From: Hallerella sp964397425
GTDB taxonomy: Bacteria; Fibrobacterota; Fibrobacteria; Fibrobacterales; Fibrobacteraceae
Assembly: GCA_964397425.1 (NCBI GenBank)
Contig: CAYNID010000002.1
Coordinates: forward strand, 186,001-250,000
Length of the DNA: 64,000 nt
Direction of reading: 5' to 3'
This document shows positions 52,723 to 61,213 of this stretch, piece by piece (within the stretch, counting starts at the first letter, position 1; every line of letters starts with the position of its first letter). The notes under the pieces are model-generated. The model did not search any database and was not told the origin of the DNA. It was given only the letters and a program-made list of their open reading frames with translations. The position numbers and the translations under genes are program-made.

Positions 52723-54459
52723 TTAAGCGCCGGCCTGGATGATTTCTCCGCCGGAATAGTGCATGATTTTATACGCATATCCCTGCTCCGTCAAAAAGAG
52801 CTGACGGTTCATGGAGAACTCCTGTTCCTTGGAATCTTTGGTGACAAGGGAATAGAAATGTGCCGGGCGGCCATCCGCTTTGGGGCGCAAGACGCGTCCG
52901 AGGCGCTGGGCTTCTTCTTGGCGGCTGCCGAATGTTCCGGAAATCTGGATGAGGATGCTTGCGTCGGGAAGGTCGATGGCGAAATTGCCGACTTTGGAAA
53001 TCATCAGATTGCGGAGGGTACCGTTGCGGAATTCCAGGTAGAGCTTGTCGCGCTCTTTGTTCGGCGTTTTTCCGGTAATGAGCGGGATTCCCAGTTTTTG
53101 GGAAAGGTTCGTGAGCTGTTCAATGTATTGACCGATAATCAAAATGCGGTCTTCGGGCTCGTTGTATTGGGCGATGAGCTTTTCAACGACGTCGTCTTTT
53201 TGCGGATTCGTACTGGCGATGTTTATCTTGTCGCGGGTTTGCGCCAGGGCGTATTTCATTTTGAGTTCGGGAGTCATCGTGACCCGGACTTCGGAACAAT
53301 CGGCTGTTGCAATCCAGCCCTGGGATTCGAGAACTTTCCAAGGAAGGTCGAATTTTTTGGGACCGATCAAGGAGAACACTTCGGTCTCTTTGCCGTCTTC
53401 GCGGACAAGAGTCGCGGTGAGTCCCAGACGGCGCGTTGCTTGCATTTCGGCGCTGAAGCGGAAAACGGGTGCCGGGAGAAGGTGGACTTCGTCATAAATC
53501 ATCAAACCCCATTTGTGCTCGCTGAACAGGGGAAAGTTGACCAGCGATTTGTCGTCGTCCTTGGTCTCTTCGGATTCTTCTTCGCCTTTTTTGACGCGCT
53601 TCCGCTGGGTGAGTATCTGGTAGGTGGCGACGGTGACCGGACCGATTTCCTTGACGTCGCCCGAGTATTCCTTGACCTGATCCGGGGTGAGGGTCGTTTT
53701 GTCCAAAAGCTCGCGGATCCACTGCCTTGCCGCGGAAATATTCGGCGTGAGGATGAGCGTGCGCGTTTTCATCAGCGACATGGTCGTCATGCCGATGACC
53801 GTTTTTCCCGAACCGCAGGGCAAAACGACGACGCCCGAACCGCCTTTTTCGGAGCCGGACGCGTAGAAAATTTCGGCGGCTTCCTTTTGGTAGTGGCGGA
53901 GTTCGAGCTTTTTGCCGGAAAGTGTCGTCGTGCGCATTTCGATGGGGAGCGGATCTCCGGCAACATAACCGGCGATATCTTCGACGGGGAAGCCGTTCAG
54001 CGTCAGGGACATTTTGAGGATGCCGCGCTTGTTCGGGTCAATGTACGCTTTGTCCTTCCCTTCGAATTCCAGAATGCAGGGTGTCACGTTGGGCAATTTG
54101 CAAACTTCTTTGAAAAGGGCGACATCGCTCGATTCGAGGCAGAGACCTTTGTCGTCTTTCACCAGCCGCAACATTCCGTAGCGGCTCATGTAGTCCTGGA
54201 TTTCCGTGACAACGGTTTCTGGAATCGGATACTTGCTGTGTTCTTCGAGTCTCGCCAGGACGTCTTCGGCGACAAGGCCTGTCGATGCGGCGTTCCACAG
54301 CGAAAGATGGGAAATGCGGTAAGTGTGCAGATGTTCCGGACTTTTCACCAGTTCCGTGAACGGGGCAATGGCATCCCTCGCTTCGATGTATTGTGGGTTG
54401 TGGACTTCGACGAGGATTTCCAAATTGCTTTGAACGATAATTGCGCCTGCGGGATTCAT
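52723..54459 (-). CDS. XPB/ERCC3-like superfamily 2 DNA helicase
   Basis: About 578 residues from the ATG at 54459. An ATG nine bases earlier lies inside the predicted -10 box. An N-terminal DNA-damage-recognition-like region is followed by a helicase core with Walker A (VLPCGSGKTVIG), the DEVH motif (IYDEVHLLPA), GLTATLVRED and QRLGRVLRP. This matches bacterial XPB-type helicases, which unwind DNA and probably act in repair. The divergent dusA gene is 130 bases away. Confidence 0.93.
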   Translation of the reverse strand: MNPAGAIIVQSNLEILVEVHNPQYIEARDAIAPFTELVKSPEHLHTYRISHLSLWNAASTGLVAEDVLARLEEHSKYPIPETVVTEIQDYMSRYGMLRLVKDDKGLCLESSDVALFKEVCKLPNVTPCILEFEGKDKAYIDPNKRGILKMSLTLNGFPVEDIAGYVAGDPLPIEMRTTTLSGKKLELRHYQKEAAEIFYASGSEKGGSGVVVLPCGSGKTVIGMTTMSLMKTRTLILTPNISAARQWIRELLDKTTLTPDQVKEYSGDVKEIGPVTVATYQILTQRKRVKKGEEESEETKDDDKSLVNFPLFSEHKWGLMIYDEVHLLPAPVFRFSAEMQATRRLGLTATLVREDGKETEVFSLIGPKKFDLPWKVLESQGWIATADCSEVRVTMTPELKMKYALAQTRDKINIASTNPQKDDVVEKLIAQYNEPEDRILIIGQYIEQLTNLSQKLGIPLITGKTPNKERDKLYLEFRNGTLRNLMISKVGNFAIDLPDASILIQISGTFGSRQEEAQRLGRVLRPKADGRPAHFYSLVTKDSKEQEFSMNRQLFLTEQGYAYKIMHYSGGEIIQAGA

Positions 54460-54465
54460 AAGCGC

Positions 54466-54473
54466 CATATTTA
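54466..54473 (-). promoter_or_regulatory. TAAATATG -10 box, leaderless-type promoter of the XPB-like gene
   Basis: On the minus strand TAAATATG ends six bases before the ATG at 54459. Confidence 0.4.
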
Positions 54474-54575
54474 GAAAATTGCGGGGCCATTTTGCGGAAA
54501 AAGGTCGAAAAGAAATGAATAAAAAAGAATCTGTGGCGCAATTCGCTTGTTGTCGACGATTTTCGGCGATGTTTC

Positions 54576-54583
54576 TAAATTTC
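54576..54583 (+). promoter_or_regulatory. TAAATTTC -10 box, leaderless-type promoter of dusA
   Basis: TAAATTTC ends five bases before the ATG at 54589, with ATTCC between and no ribosome-binding site. Confidence 0.45.
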
Positions 54584-54588
54584 ATTCC

Positions 54589-55575
54589 ATGTCAAAATTT
54601 TCCCTGAACTTTCACAGACGGCTTTCGATTGCGCCGATGCTCGATTTCACAGACCGCCACGAACGCTACTTGCTGCGGCTTTTGTCCAAGAACGTTTTGC
54701 TTTACACGGAGATGATAGCGGCGAACGCCCTTTTCCATTCGGGAGAGCAGTTCCTATTGCATCATCCGATAGAAAATCCCGTCGCGTTGCAATTGGGCGG
54801 AAGCGATCCGCAAATGCTCGCGGAATGCGCCAAAAAAGTGGAAAATGCGGGCTTTGACGAGGTGAACTTGAATTGCGGTTGCCCCTCGGAGCGGGTTCAA
54901 AGCGGTTCGTTTGGGGCGATTCTGATGAAGCGGAAAGAGCTTGTCGCCGAGTGCGTCGCCGCAATGAAAAACAGCGTGAAAATTCCTGTCACGGTAAAGA
55001 CGCGAATCGGTGTCGATGAATTTTCCGGCCAGGCGTTTTTGGAAGACTTTATCCGTACTCTTGCCGACGCGGGAGCGGATGCGTTCATCGTGCACGCCCG
55101 GACGGCCAGGCTTCGCGGTTATTCGCCCAAAGAAAACCGCGAAAAGCCAAGCATTGATTACGGTGCGGTTTACAAGCTCAAGGAAGATTTTCCGGATTTG
55201 AATATTTCCATCAACGGCGACATTAAAACTCTTGAAAACGCCAAAGGCCATTTGCAGAAAGTGGACGGGGTGATGATGGGGCGCGCCGTTTACGCGAATC
55301 CCTGGATTCTTTCCCATGCGGATTCAGAAATTTTTGGCGCAGAAGACGCATCGCCGAAGTCCCGCAAAGATTTGCTCCTCGCGTATTTGCCTTATGTAGA
55401 AAGGGCCATGCGTGAAGGCTGTCCGCTTTCCATTCTGGTCAAGCACCTGCTGGGCCTTTTTGCGGGAATGCCCGGAGGCAAAAATTTCCGCCGGATTCTT
55501 TCGGAAAGGACTCCCGGCGCGACCGACGGTCCGAAGCTCATTCGCGAAGCGATGGCGGTTGTCGAAGAGGTTTAA
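54589..55575 (+). CDS. dusA: tRNA-dihydrouridine synthase, DusA type
   Basis: 328 residues from the ATG at 54589. An FMN-dependent reductase of tRNA uridines. The DusA-type N-terminus is LSIAPMLDFTDRHERYLLRLL, followed by YTEMIAANA and NLNCGCPSERV (catalytic Cys region). Further on are VKTRIG, VHARTA, ISINGDIKT and VMMGRAVYANPW. A terminator follows. Confidence 0.9.
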   Translation: MSKFSLNFHRRLSIAPMLDFTDRHERYLLRLLSKNVLLYTEMIAANALFHSGEQFLLHHPIENPVALQLGGSDPQMLAECAKKVENAGFDEVNLNCGCPSERVQSGSFGAILMKRKELVAECVAAMKNSVKIPVTVKTRIGVDEFSGQAFLEDFIRTLADAGADAFIVHARTARLRGYSPKENREKPSIDYGAVYKLKEDFPDLNISINGDIKTLENAKGHLQKVDGVMMGRAVYANPWILSHADSEIFGAEDASPKSRKDLLLAYLPYVERAMREGCPLSILVKHLLGLFAGMPGGKNFRRILSERTPGATDGPKLIREAMAVVEEV

Positions 55576-55581
55576 AACAAA

Positions 55582-55605
55582 CGTAGGTCTCCGAAGAGAC
55601 CTACG
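55582..55605. terminator. Bidirectional terminator after dusA
   Basis: CGTAGGTCTC and GAGACCTACG (ten-base arms) close a CGAA loop, flanked by AAACAA and TTGTTT. Confidence 0.85.
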
Positions 55606-55692
55606 CTTGTTTGGGGTATGGAGGAAATCAATTACATAGAGCAATATAGAATTTTCGCCTCGTTTGGAAAGGGGGAAATCTATATTAAAACC

Positions 55693-56274
55693 TTATTTTT
55701 GGTGCGCCGGATTCATCGTGTGATTGGCGTCACGATTGGAAAAGGATCCTTCTTTTGGCGCGTTGGGAGCATCCGGTCTGGGCTTTTCCGGAAATTTTTT
55801 CGGAGAAAGCGTCTTGAGTTTTTGGCTTTGTTCTTTTGTGAGGACGCTTTTGAAAAACTTGATGTCCGCAATGCGCTGGTCCAGGCGTTTTTCGTTCAAC
55901 AGGAGGAGTTCTGCCCGGACGGATTGGATGTCCGCGTCGTTGAACGGGGTGGAGTCCAAAAGATCGTGCAGGCGTTTTTCTGCAATCCGGATTTTTTTCC
56001 GCATTTCGCGCCGGAGGGAATCGCGGGCTTTTCCGTTGGAATCCAATTTGGCGATTTGCTCTTTGGAAAGTCCCAGTGCGCTGTCCATCTTTTCTTTGAA
56101 TTTTGCCGGGTGCGGCTTTTTTTCGAGGCGGAAGTCCGCGGAACGTTCGAACTGCGGCGCGTCAAGTTCTGGGGACGGACGATTTCCATGGCCGAAAATC
56201 GCGGAGCTGGCGAAGAATCCGGCTGCGGCGGACAAGACGACGGCGCAGATCCAGAGGATGGTGGCGTTTTTCAT
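55693..56274 (-). CDS. Spy/CpxP/ZraP-like periplasmic protein
   Basis: About 193 residues from the ATG at 56274 (MKNATILWICAVVLSAAAGFF). An uncleaved or cleaved signal sequence is followed by a helical domain. LGLSKEQIAKLDS and LTKEQSQKLKTL are LTxxQ-like motifs of envelope-stress chaperones. It is last in the ECF sigma operon and may be a stress-sensing or metal-binding periplasmic protein. Confidence 0.65.
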   Translation of the reverse strand: MKNATILWICAVVLSAAAGFFASSAIFGHGNRPSPELDAPQFERSADFRLEKKPHPAKFKEKMDSALGLSKEQIAKLDSNGKARDSLRREMRKKIRIAEKRLHDLLDSTPFNDADIQSVRAELLLLNEKRLDQRIADIKFFKSVLTKEQSQKLKTLSPKKFPEKPRPDAPNAPKEGSFSNRDANHTMNPAHQK

Positions 56275-56276
56275 AA

Positions 56277-56594
56277 CTAATCTCCTGCGGGGTAGTAATT
56301 GTCGATGGCGGTGGCGAAGGAACTGACTGATTCGCCGGAACCGAGGTCCGCGTACCACGAAATTGTTTCAATGGAAATTTCTGCGGAAAGCTCCATCGGA
56401 AATTCGTTCTTTGCCGCGTGAAAGCCCAAAAAGAATGATCCGGCGACAAGCAGGACGCTGGCGGCGACGGCGGCGGAAGAAAGCTTCTTGAAGAGGATGC
56501 ATTTTTTCCGGGATTCAATCCGGGATAGCACCTTTTCCCAGGAATCGCTTCGGGGCTTGAGCACGGTGGATGCCGAAAAGTCGATTTTATCCAT
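56277..56594 (-). CDS. Putative membrane anti-sigma factor
   Basis: 105 residues with one transmembrane helix (about 38-57, KLSSAAVAASVLLVAGSFFL). The cytoplasmic part before it is short, and the HxxxCxxC zinc anti-sigma motif is absent. Placement directly after the ECF sigma gene with an 8-base overlap supports an anti-sigma role, but that is inference. Confidence 0.55.
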   Translation of the reverse strand: MDKIDFSASTVLKPRSDSWEKVLSRIESRKKCILFKKLSSAAVAASVLLVAGSFFLGFHAAKNEFPMELSAEISIETISWYADLGSGESVSSFATAIDNYYPAGD

Positions 56595-57132
56595 GGAGGA
56601 CCTCCTTTTCTAAAACCTGTCGAACTTGAGCGCGGGAACGCGAAAGGCGCGCTTTGAGCGTTCCTTCCGGGGCGTTGTACATTTCGGAAAGCGTTTTGAG
56701 ATCGACGCCTTCGGCATCTTTCAGCCAAAGCAGCCCGCGCAATTCCGGTGTGAGGATGGAAAGCCCGTATTGCAGAGCTTCGCGGTTGAACGAGTCGTCT
56801 GTTTTTCCAAAATTCCCGATGGCGCGTTCTTCGATTTCGAAATGGCGTTCTTTTTCGATTTTAAAATGGACTTTGTCGCTGCGGAGCTTCATCAGGCAAG
56901 CGTTTTTGGTCAGCGTGTAGAGCCATGTTGAAAGGGCGGATTCTCCCCGAAAGGTTTGAATCGCTTCGGGGAGAGAGACGAATACGTCCATCAGGATGTC
57001 TTCCGCTTTGTCGCGGTCGAGAAGCATTCGAAACGCCAGGTTCAAAATGCGTTCGCTGTTTCTGTTCCAAACTTCTTTGAGAGCGTTTGTATCGCCTTTC
57101 CGAAGTTGACGTATGAGCTTTTTTTCGTCCAT
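56587..57132 (-). CDS. ECF-family RNA polymerase sigma factor
   Basis: 181 residues. Region 2 (MLLDRDKAEDILMDVFVSLP and ALSTWLYTLTKNACL) and region 4 (LRGLLWLKDAEGVDLKTLSEMYNAPEGTLKARLSRSR) are typical of extracytoplasmic-function sigma factors. A possible GCAAC-N16-CATC element in the 140 bases upstream is compatible with self-regulation, but this is weak. It is divergent from glyA. Confidence 0.92.
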   Translation of the reverse strand: MDEKKLIRQLRKGDTNALKEVWNRNSERILNLAFRMLLDRDKAEDILMDVFVSLPEAIQTFRGESALSTWLYTLTKNACLMKLRSDKVHFKIEKERHFEIEERAIGNFGKTDDSFNREALQYGLSILTPELRGLLWLKDAEGVDLKTLSEMYNAPEGTLKARLSRSRAQVRQVLEKEVLHG

Positions 57133-57277
57133 TTTCCTTTAAGATGCCTTTCTGCGGAAAAAGGTTGCACGAAATTTTCGAATTCGCGAGAATGGCGCAA
57201 CGTTTTGCCGAACGGGATTTTTACAAAGATTAGGAATTTTGTTACATTTGGAAAACCTTTTCAAGGAGTTCTCAACC

Positions 57278-58555
57278 ATGATGACATTGAAGCAAGAAGA
57301 TCCGGCGATTTACGACCTCATCCAGGAAGAGGCGGAACGCCAGGAATATGGAATCGAACTGATCGCTTCCGAAAACTACGTTTCCAAGGCGGTGATGGAG
57401 GCGATGGGTTCTGTCCTCACCAACAAGTACAGCGAAGGCTATGTCGGCAAGCGTTACTATGGTGGAAACCAGGTCATCGACAAAATCGAGCAGCTGGCGA
57501 TTGATCGCTGCAAGCAGCTTTTTGGTTGCGAACATGTGAACGTCCAGCCCCTTTCCGGCTCTCCGGCGAATGCGGCTGTTTATTTCGCCCTCCTCAAACC
57601 GGGTGACAAGGTTCTGGGTCTCAAGCTCGATCACGGTGGACATCTTTCTCACGGTCATCCGGTGAATTTCTCCGGAATGCTTTACAACTTTGTCCAGTAC
57701 GAAGTTGACAAGGAAACGGGCCGTGTCGATATGGACAAGGTCCGTGAAATCGCCCTCCGCGAAAAGCCGAAGTTGATCCTTGCGGGATTTTCCGCCTACA
57801 GCCGGAATCTCGATTGGAAGCGCTTTAAGGAAATTGCGGACGAAGTCGGCGCATACACGATGGCGGACATCGCCCACATCGCCGGTTTGATTGCCGGTAA
57901 GCAAATCGAAAGCCCTGTCCCGTATTTCGACGTGGTGACGACGACGACTCACAAGACTCTTCGTGGACCGCGTTCGGCCATCATCATGTGCAAAGACAAG
58001 ATGATAAAGAAAATGGTCAAGGGAGAACTCAAAGAAGTTTCCCTGGCGAAGGAAATCGACAAGGGCGTTTTCCCGGGAATGCAGGGCGGTCCGCACGACC
58101 ACATCAACGCGGCGAAAGCGGTTGCTTTTGGCGAAGCGTTGAAACCGGAATTCCAGACTTATGCGAAGAACGTCATCTTGAACGCGAAGGCGATGGCTGC
58201 GGAACTGATGAAGCTTGGCTACAAGATAATCACGGACGGCACGGACAACCATTTGATGGTCGTCGATATGACTTCAAAGGGCGTTTCTGGCAAAGAAGCG
58301 GAAGAGGCGATGGAAAAAGTCGGCATTTCTTCTAGCCGTTCGACGATTCCGTTTGACACGCGCAAGCCCTTTGATCCATCGGGCGTTCGTCTGGGAACCG
58401 CCGCGATTACGACACGGGGATTTGACGAAGAAGATTCCCGCGAAGTGGCGAGGATTATCGACCGGGCGATTCAGGCGAAAAACGACGATGAAGCTCTTGC
58501 GAAAATCCGCGAAGAAATCGTTGCGCTTTGCAAAAAGCGTCCGCTTTACAAGTAA
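57278..58555 (+). CDS. glyA: Serine hydroxymethyltransferase
   Basis: 425 residues from the ATG at 57278. An in-frame ATG three bases downstream is also possible. AAGGAG is about 9 bases upstream. PLP-dependent interconversion of serine and glycine, yielding methylene-tetrahydrofolate. Signatures: ELIASENYVSKAVMEAMGS, GKRYYGGN, LDHGGHLSHG, the PLP-lysine region VVTTTTHKTLRGPR and DTRKPFDPSGVRLGT. A TACATTTG box precedes it, and a terminator follows. Confidence 0.97.
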   Translation: MMTLKQEDPAIYDLIQEEAERQEYGIELIASENYVSKAVMEAMGSVLTNKYSEGYVGKRYYGGNQVIDKIEQLAIDRCKQLFGCEHVNVQPLSGSPANAAVYFALLKPGDKVLGLKLDHGGHLSHGHPVNFSGMLYNFVQYEVDKETGRVDMDKVREIALREKPKLILAGFSAYSRNLDWKRFKEIADEVGAYTMADIAHIAGLIAGKQIESPVPYFDVVTTTTHKTLRGPRSAIIMCKDKMIKKMVKGELKEVSLAKEIDKGVFPGMQGGPHDHINAAKAVAFGEALKPEFQTYAKNVILNAKAMAAELMKLGYKIITDGTDNHLMVVDMTSKGVSGKEAEEAMEKVGISSSRSTIPFDTRKPFDPSGVRLGTAAITTRGFDEEDSREVARIIDRAIQAKNDDEALAKIREEIVALCKKRPLYK

Positions 58556-58573
58556 GCGAAAGTTTTCGTTCGC

Positions 58574-58600
58574 AAAGGCACTCGTTAGAGTGCCTTTTTT
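58574..58600 (+). terminator. Intrinsic terminator of glyA
   Basis: AAAGGCACTC and GAGTGCCTTT form a ten-base stem with a GTTA loop, followed by TTTTTT. Confidence 0.92.
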
Positions 58601-58707
58601 GTGTGAAGTTAAATAAATTCCAAGTTTTTTCAAAAAGTCGCCGACACCGTTTTAACGCTGAATTCTGCGCACAGAATGGCTTTTGTCGGGAAGCCTCCCG
58701 AATCCGC

Positions 58708-58760
58708 CTCCGTGCAAAACCCCACACAAGAAGAGTTTCCCGTCCACATCACCAATTCCT
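58708..58760 (+). repeat. Dispersed repeat, copy 2 (upstream of the outer-membrane gene)
   Basis: CTCCGTGCAAAACCCCACAC, then AAGAAGAGTTTCCCGTCC and CATCACC. It differs from copy 1 (37428-37480) at four of 53 bases. Its end is 111 bases upstream of the ATG at 58871, in the same orientation as copy 1 relative to its gene. Confidence 0.85.
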
Positions 58761-58858
58761 CATTTCTAATTTCTAATTTCTAACTCCTCATTCCAAATTG
58801 CGCATTATAAAATCCGCCAAATGAAAGCTCTTGCCCCCGGGAATGGAATTAGACTTTT

Positions 58859-58866
58859 TATTTTTA
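58859..58866 (+). promoter_or_regulatory. TATTTTTA -10 box, leaderless-type promoter of the outer-membrane gene
   Basis: TATTTTTA ends four bases before the ATG at 58871, with CGCT between. Confidence 0.4.
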
Positions 58867-58870
58867 CGCT

Positions 58871-59635
58871 ATGAAGTTTTTATCCGTTCTTCCCATCCTG
58901 TTGCTTTTGATTTCTCCTGTTTTTGCGGGAACGGACTCGCTTCAAGTTTCCCCAAAAGATGGCGGCCTTTTGGCTGGGCTTTATCCTGTTGGGGAAGGCG
59001 AAGCCATTCGGCGGGGAAATTTTTTGGCTGGAGCGACGCTTTTCCTTTTGCAAGGAAATACGGACGATGGAACGCTGGACGTTGTCTTTGGCGATATTTA
59101 TGAAGCGTCGGGTTACACGTTTACGGTCAAGGCTTTTGGCGGTTACTTTGTCAAAGATGCTGTCGCCATCGGCGCGCGGGCGGGATATTCCAGGACAAAT
59201 CTCGATATCGATTTTTCCATTCTCGAAGATTTGGCGGATGTCGCGGAGCATCGGAAATATCTGAGCAACGGATTTTTTGTCCAACCCTTTCTCAAAAATT
59301 ATTTGAAAGTCCTCGATTCCAGAACGGTTTATTTTTTCAATGAAACCTCCCTTTCGGTAGAGTATTCTTATGGAATTTCCCAAACGGATGATGGGGAAGA
59401 CATGGATAAAACGCGGAATCGCAGCTGGAACTTTGAATTCGGCATCAACCCGGGCCTTTGCATCATGGTGCTCGACAGGCTCGCGTTTGAAACCTCCGTC
59501 GGCTTATTGGGGCTGAGCTCTTCCATTATGGATATTGAAGAAAACGGAGAGTCGCGGACGGAAGTGACTTACAATTTGGTCAATTTCACCATCAATTTGC
59601 TGGCTTTGAATTTTTCGTTGGTTTACTTTTTTTAA
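58871..59635 (+). CDS. Outer-membrane beta-barrel-like protein
   Basis: 254 residues with a signal peptide ending PVFA. The mature part shows alternating strands with glycine-aromatic patterns (TVKAFGGYFVKDAVAIGARAGYS; VEYSYGIS) and ends in a terminal aromatic pair (VYFF), as in small outer-membrane barrels. The function is unknown. It is followed by two lipoprotein genes that probably share its transcript. Confidence 0.75.
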   Translation: MKFLSVLPILLLLISPVFAGTDSLQVSPKDGGLLAGLYPVGEGEAIRRGNFLAGATLFLLQGNTDDGTLDVVFGDIYEASGYTFTVKAFGGYFVKDAVAIGARAGYSRTNLDIDFSILEDLADVAEHRKYLSNGFFVQPFLKNYLKVLDSRTVYFFNETSLSVEYSYGISQTDDGEDMDKTRNRSWNFEFGINPGLCIMVLDRLAFETSVGLLGLSSSIMDIEENGESRTEVTYNLVNFTINLLALNFSLVYFF

Positions 59636-59644
59636 GGGCGCGCC

Positions 59645-61213
59645 GTGGTGAAGTTTTTTTTCGTGATTCTTTCGGCATTCTTCTTGAGCGTGATTTGCGC
59701 TTGTGGAAAAGAATCTTCTGCGGTGGAAATCGCTTCGGAATTTTCGCTTTCGTTCAAAGGTTGGAACGTGGAATCTTGGAGTGACAGCTTGCGGGAAATT
59801 CACATCGCTCCGGATGGTGGACTTCTGGATTCCGTCACCCTGGATTCTTTTGAAATTCCCCCCGGTCATTCGCTTTATCTGGCGGCAGACGCGGATCCTT
59901 ATTCGCCTGAACTCGGACGCGAGCTTTTGCCGGGAACGACGGTTTCCATCCATGGGAAAACGGCGTTTGCAATTGTTCTTTTGGATGAAAAATTCCGAAT
60001 CGTTTCCATTTGGCGCGTTCTTTGGGAAAATCCGAAAAGCAGCTCTTCGGCGAAAGAACATCCATCGTCGGAAAGTCAAAGTTCTTCTTCGTTTGAAAAA
60101 TCTTCCAGTTCCGCAACGCTTGCGACTTCTTCGTCTGCGGAGTCCAGTTCTTCGGCGAAAGGATTTTCTTCTTCATCGGAATCTGGGGAAGCGGTTTCTG
60201 CCGGAGTGGAAGAAAGTTCATCTTCTTCGCTGGGGATATTCCTTTCGGATTTGAAATTGCTTTTGGGTGCGGATACCGTGGAAAACGCCATTTCGGTTGT
60301 GGGAAAAGAAGTCCGGGTTTTTCTTCCCTATGGAGAAAATCTTTCCGCAATCCGCCTATACCCATTGGATTCGGCGTTCGACCTGCGCCGTTTTGTCGAA
60401 ATGGATTTTCTTTCCGAAGATACCGTTCTTTCGGCTTACCGGGTTGTCGCGGGTGAAATCTTGCCGCCCTTTTCGGACACGTCCTTTTGGGCGACGACTG
60501 CCGGGGCGATGGAAAAAGAAGGCTCGGCATCTGTCGTGGGGACTACATACAAGTTTTCTTCTACGCGGAACGCGACTTGGACGGAAAATTCCCTTGTCGT
60601 CCGATCGGAAATCGTCGAATGCGCTTGGACGGGAATTACGGGCGGAAAAAAACTGGCGACCGGAATTTATTTTTCGGGGACTTACGCGGGAACCGACGCG
60701 CGTTCCATTTATGTCAGAGATTATTCCGGGGGAACACCCTCGACGGATGCGTCGGATATTTCACTCGACATGAATTTTGGAAAGCCTTATTCGTCAAGGC
60801 CTTCGGCGTTTTCCATCCGCTATTCTTATGCGCACGAAGAAAATGAAAATGCGGATTATCCTCAAAAGGGACTTGTTTACGCGATGCTCCTCGGCGATAA
60901 AAATGAAGTTGTCGCGACGGGAACTTTGGTAGTCAACGCGAATACGTCTTCGGCAGATACGGTCGTGGCGATTTCTTATGGGAGCGACGCTGGACTTTTG
61001 ACATCGGGTTTTGCGGGAACTTCCGGACTTGTCCTTGGAACAGGGGGTGAAGACATCGCCTCTGTCCGCATCGTTTTTGCGTCGTCCGCTTTTGCGCACG
61101 TTGTCGCCGGCGGAAGCTCTGTCCTCAGCCATCCGGAAAAGAATTATCGGGGAGCGCACAATGCCGCTTTGACGATTGAAAATTTTCAGATGCTTTATGG
61201 AGATGAAAAATGA
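59645..61213 (+). CDS. Ser-linker lipoprotein with PCMD-like C-terminal domain
   Basis: 522 residues, starting at GTG 9 bases after the outer-membrane gene. A signal peptide ends in a lipobox with CAC. A Fn3-like first segment leads to a long Ser-rich linker (about 128-195). The C-terminal region (about 280-520) resembles the PCMD (putative carbohydrate metabolism domain) type: GAMEKEG, FGKPYSSRPSAFSIRYSY, ASVRIVFASSAFAHVVAGG and ENFQMLYG. It is probably a surface protein for glycan binding or processing. Its stop overlaps the next start by ATGA. Confidence 0.75.
   Translation: MVKFFFVILSAFFLSVICACGKESSAVEIASEFSLSFKGWNVESWSDSLREIHIAPDGGLLDSVTLDSFEIPPGHSLYLAADADPYSPELGRELLPGTTVSIHGKTAFAIVLLDEKFRIVSIWRVLWENPKSSSSAKEHPSSESQSSSSFEKSSSSATLATSSSAESSSSAKGFSSSSESGEAVSAGVEESSSSSLGIFLSDLKLLLGADTVENAISVVGKEVRVFLPYGENLSAIRLYPLDSAFDLRRFVEMDFLSEDTVLSAYRVVAGEILPPFSDTSFWATTAGAMEKEGSASVVGTTYKFSSTRNATWTENSLVVRSEIVECAWTGITGGKKLATGIYFSGTYAGTDARSIYVRDYSGGTPSTDASDISLDMNFGKPYSSRPSAFSIRYSYAHEENENADYPQKGLVYAMLLGDKNEVVATGTLVVNANTSSADTVVAISYGSDAGLLTSGFAGTSGLVLGTGGEDIASVRIVFASSAFAHVVAGGSSVLSHPEKNYRGAHNAALTIENFQMLYGDEK

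Larger units (their letters stand above)
58556..58870. other. Intergenic region with terminator and dispersed repeat
   Basis: This 315-base gap has no gene. It holds the glyA terminator, copy 2 of the dispersed repeat and an ATTTCTA/CATTCC heptamer tract before the outer-membrane gene. Confidence 0.7.

Noticed and set aside
56587..57277. A sigma-54 site near the ECF sigma gene
   Set aside because: A CGGCAAAACGTTGC sequence looked similar, but its GG-to-GC distance is 11 rather than 12 bases.
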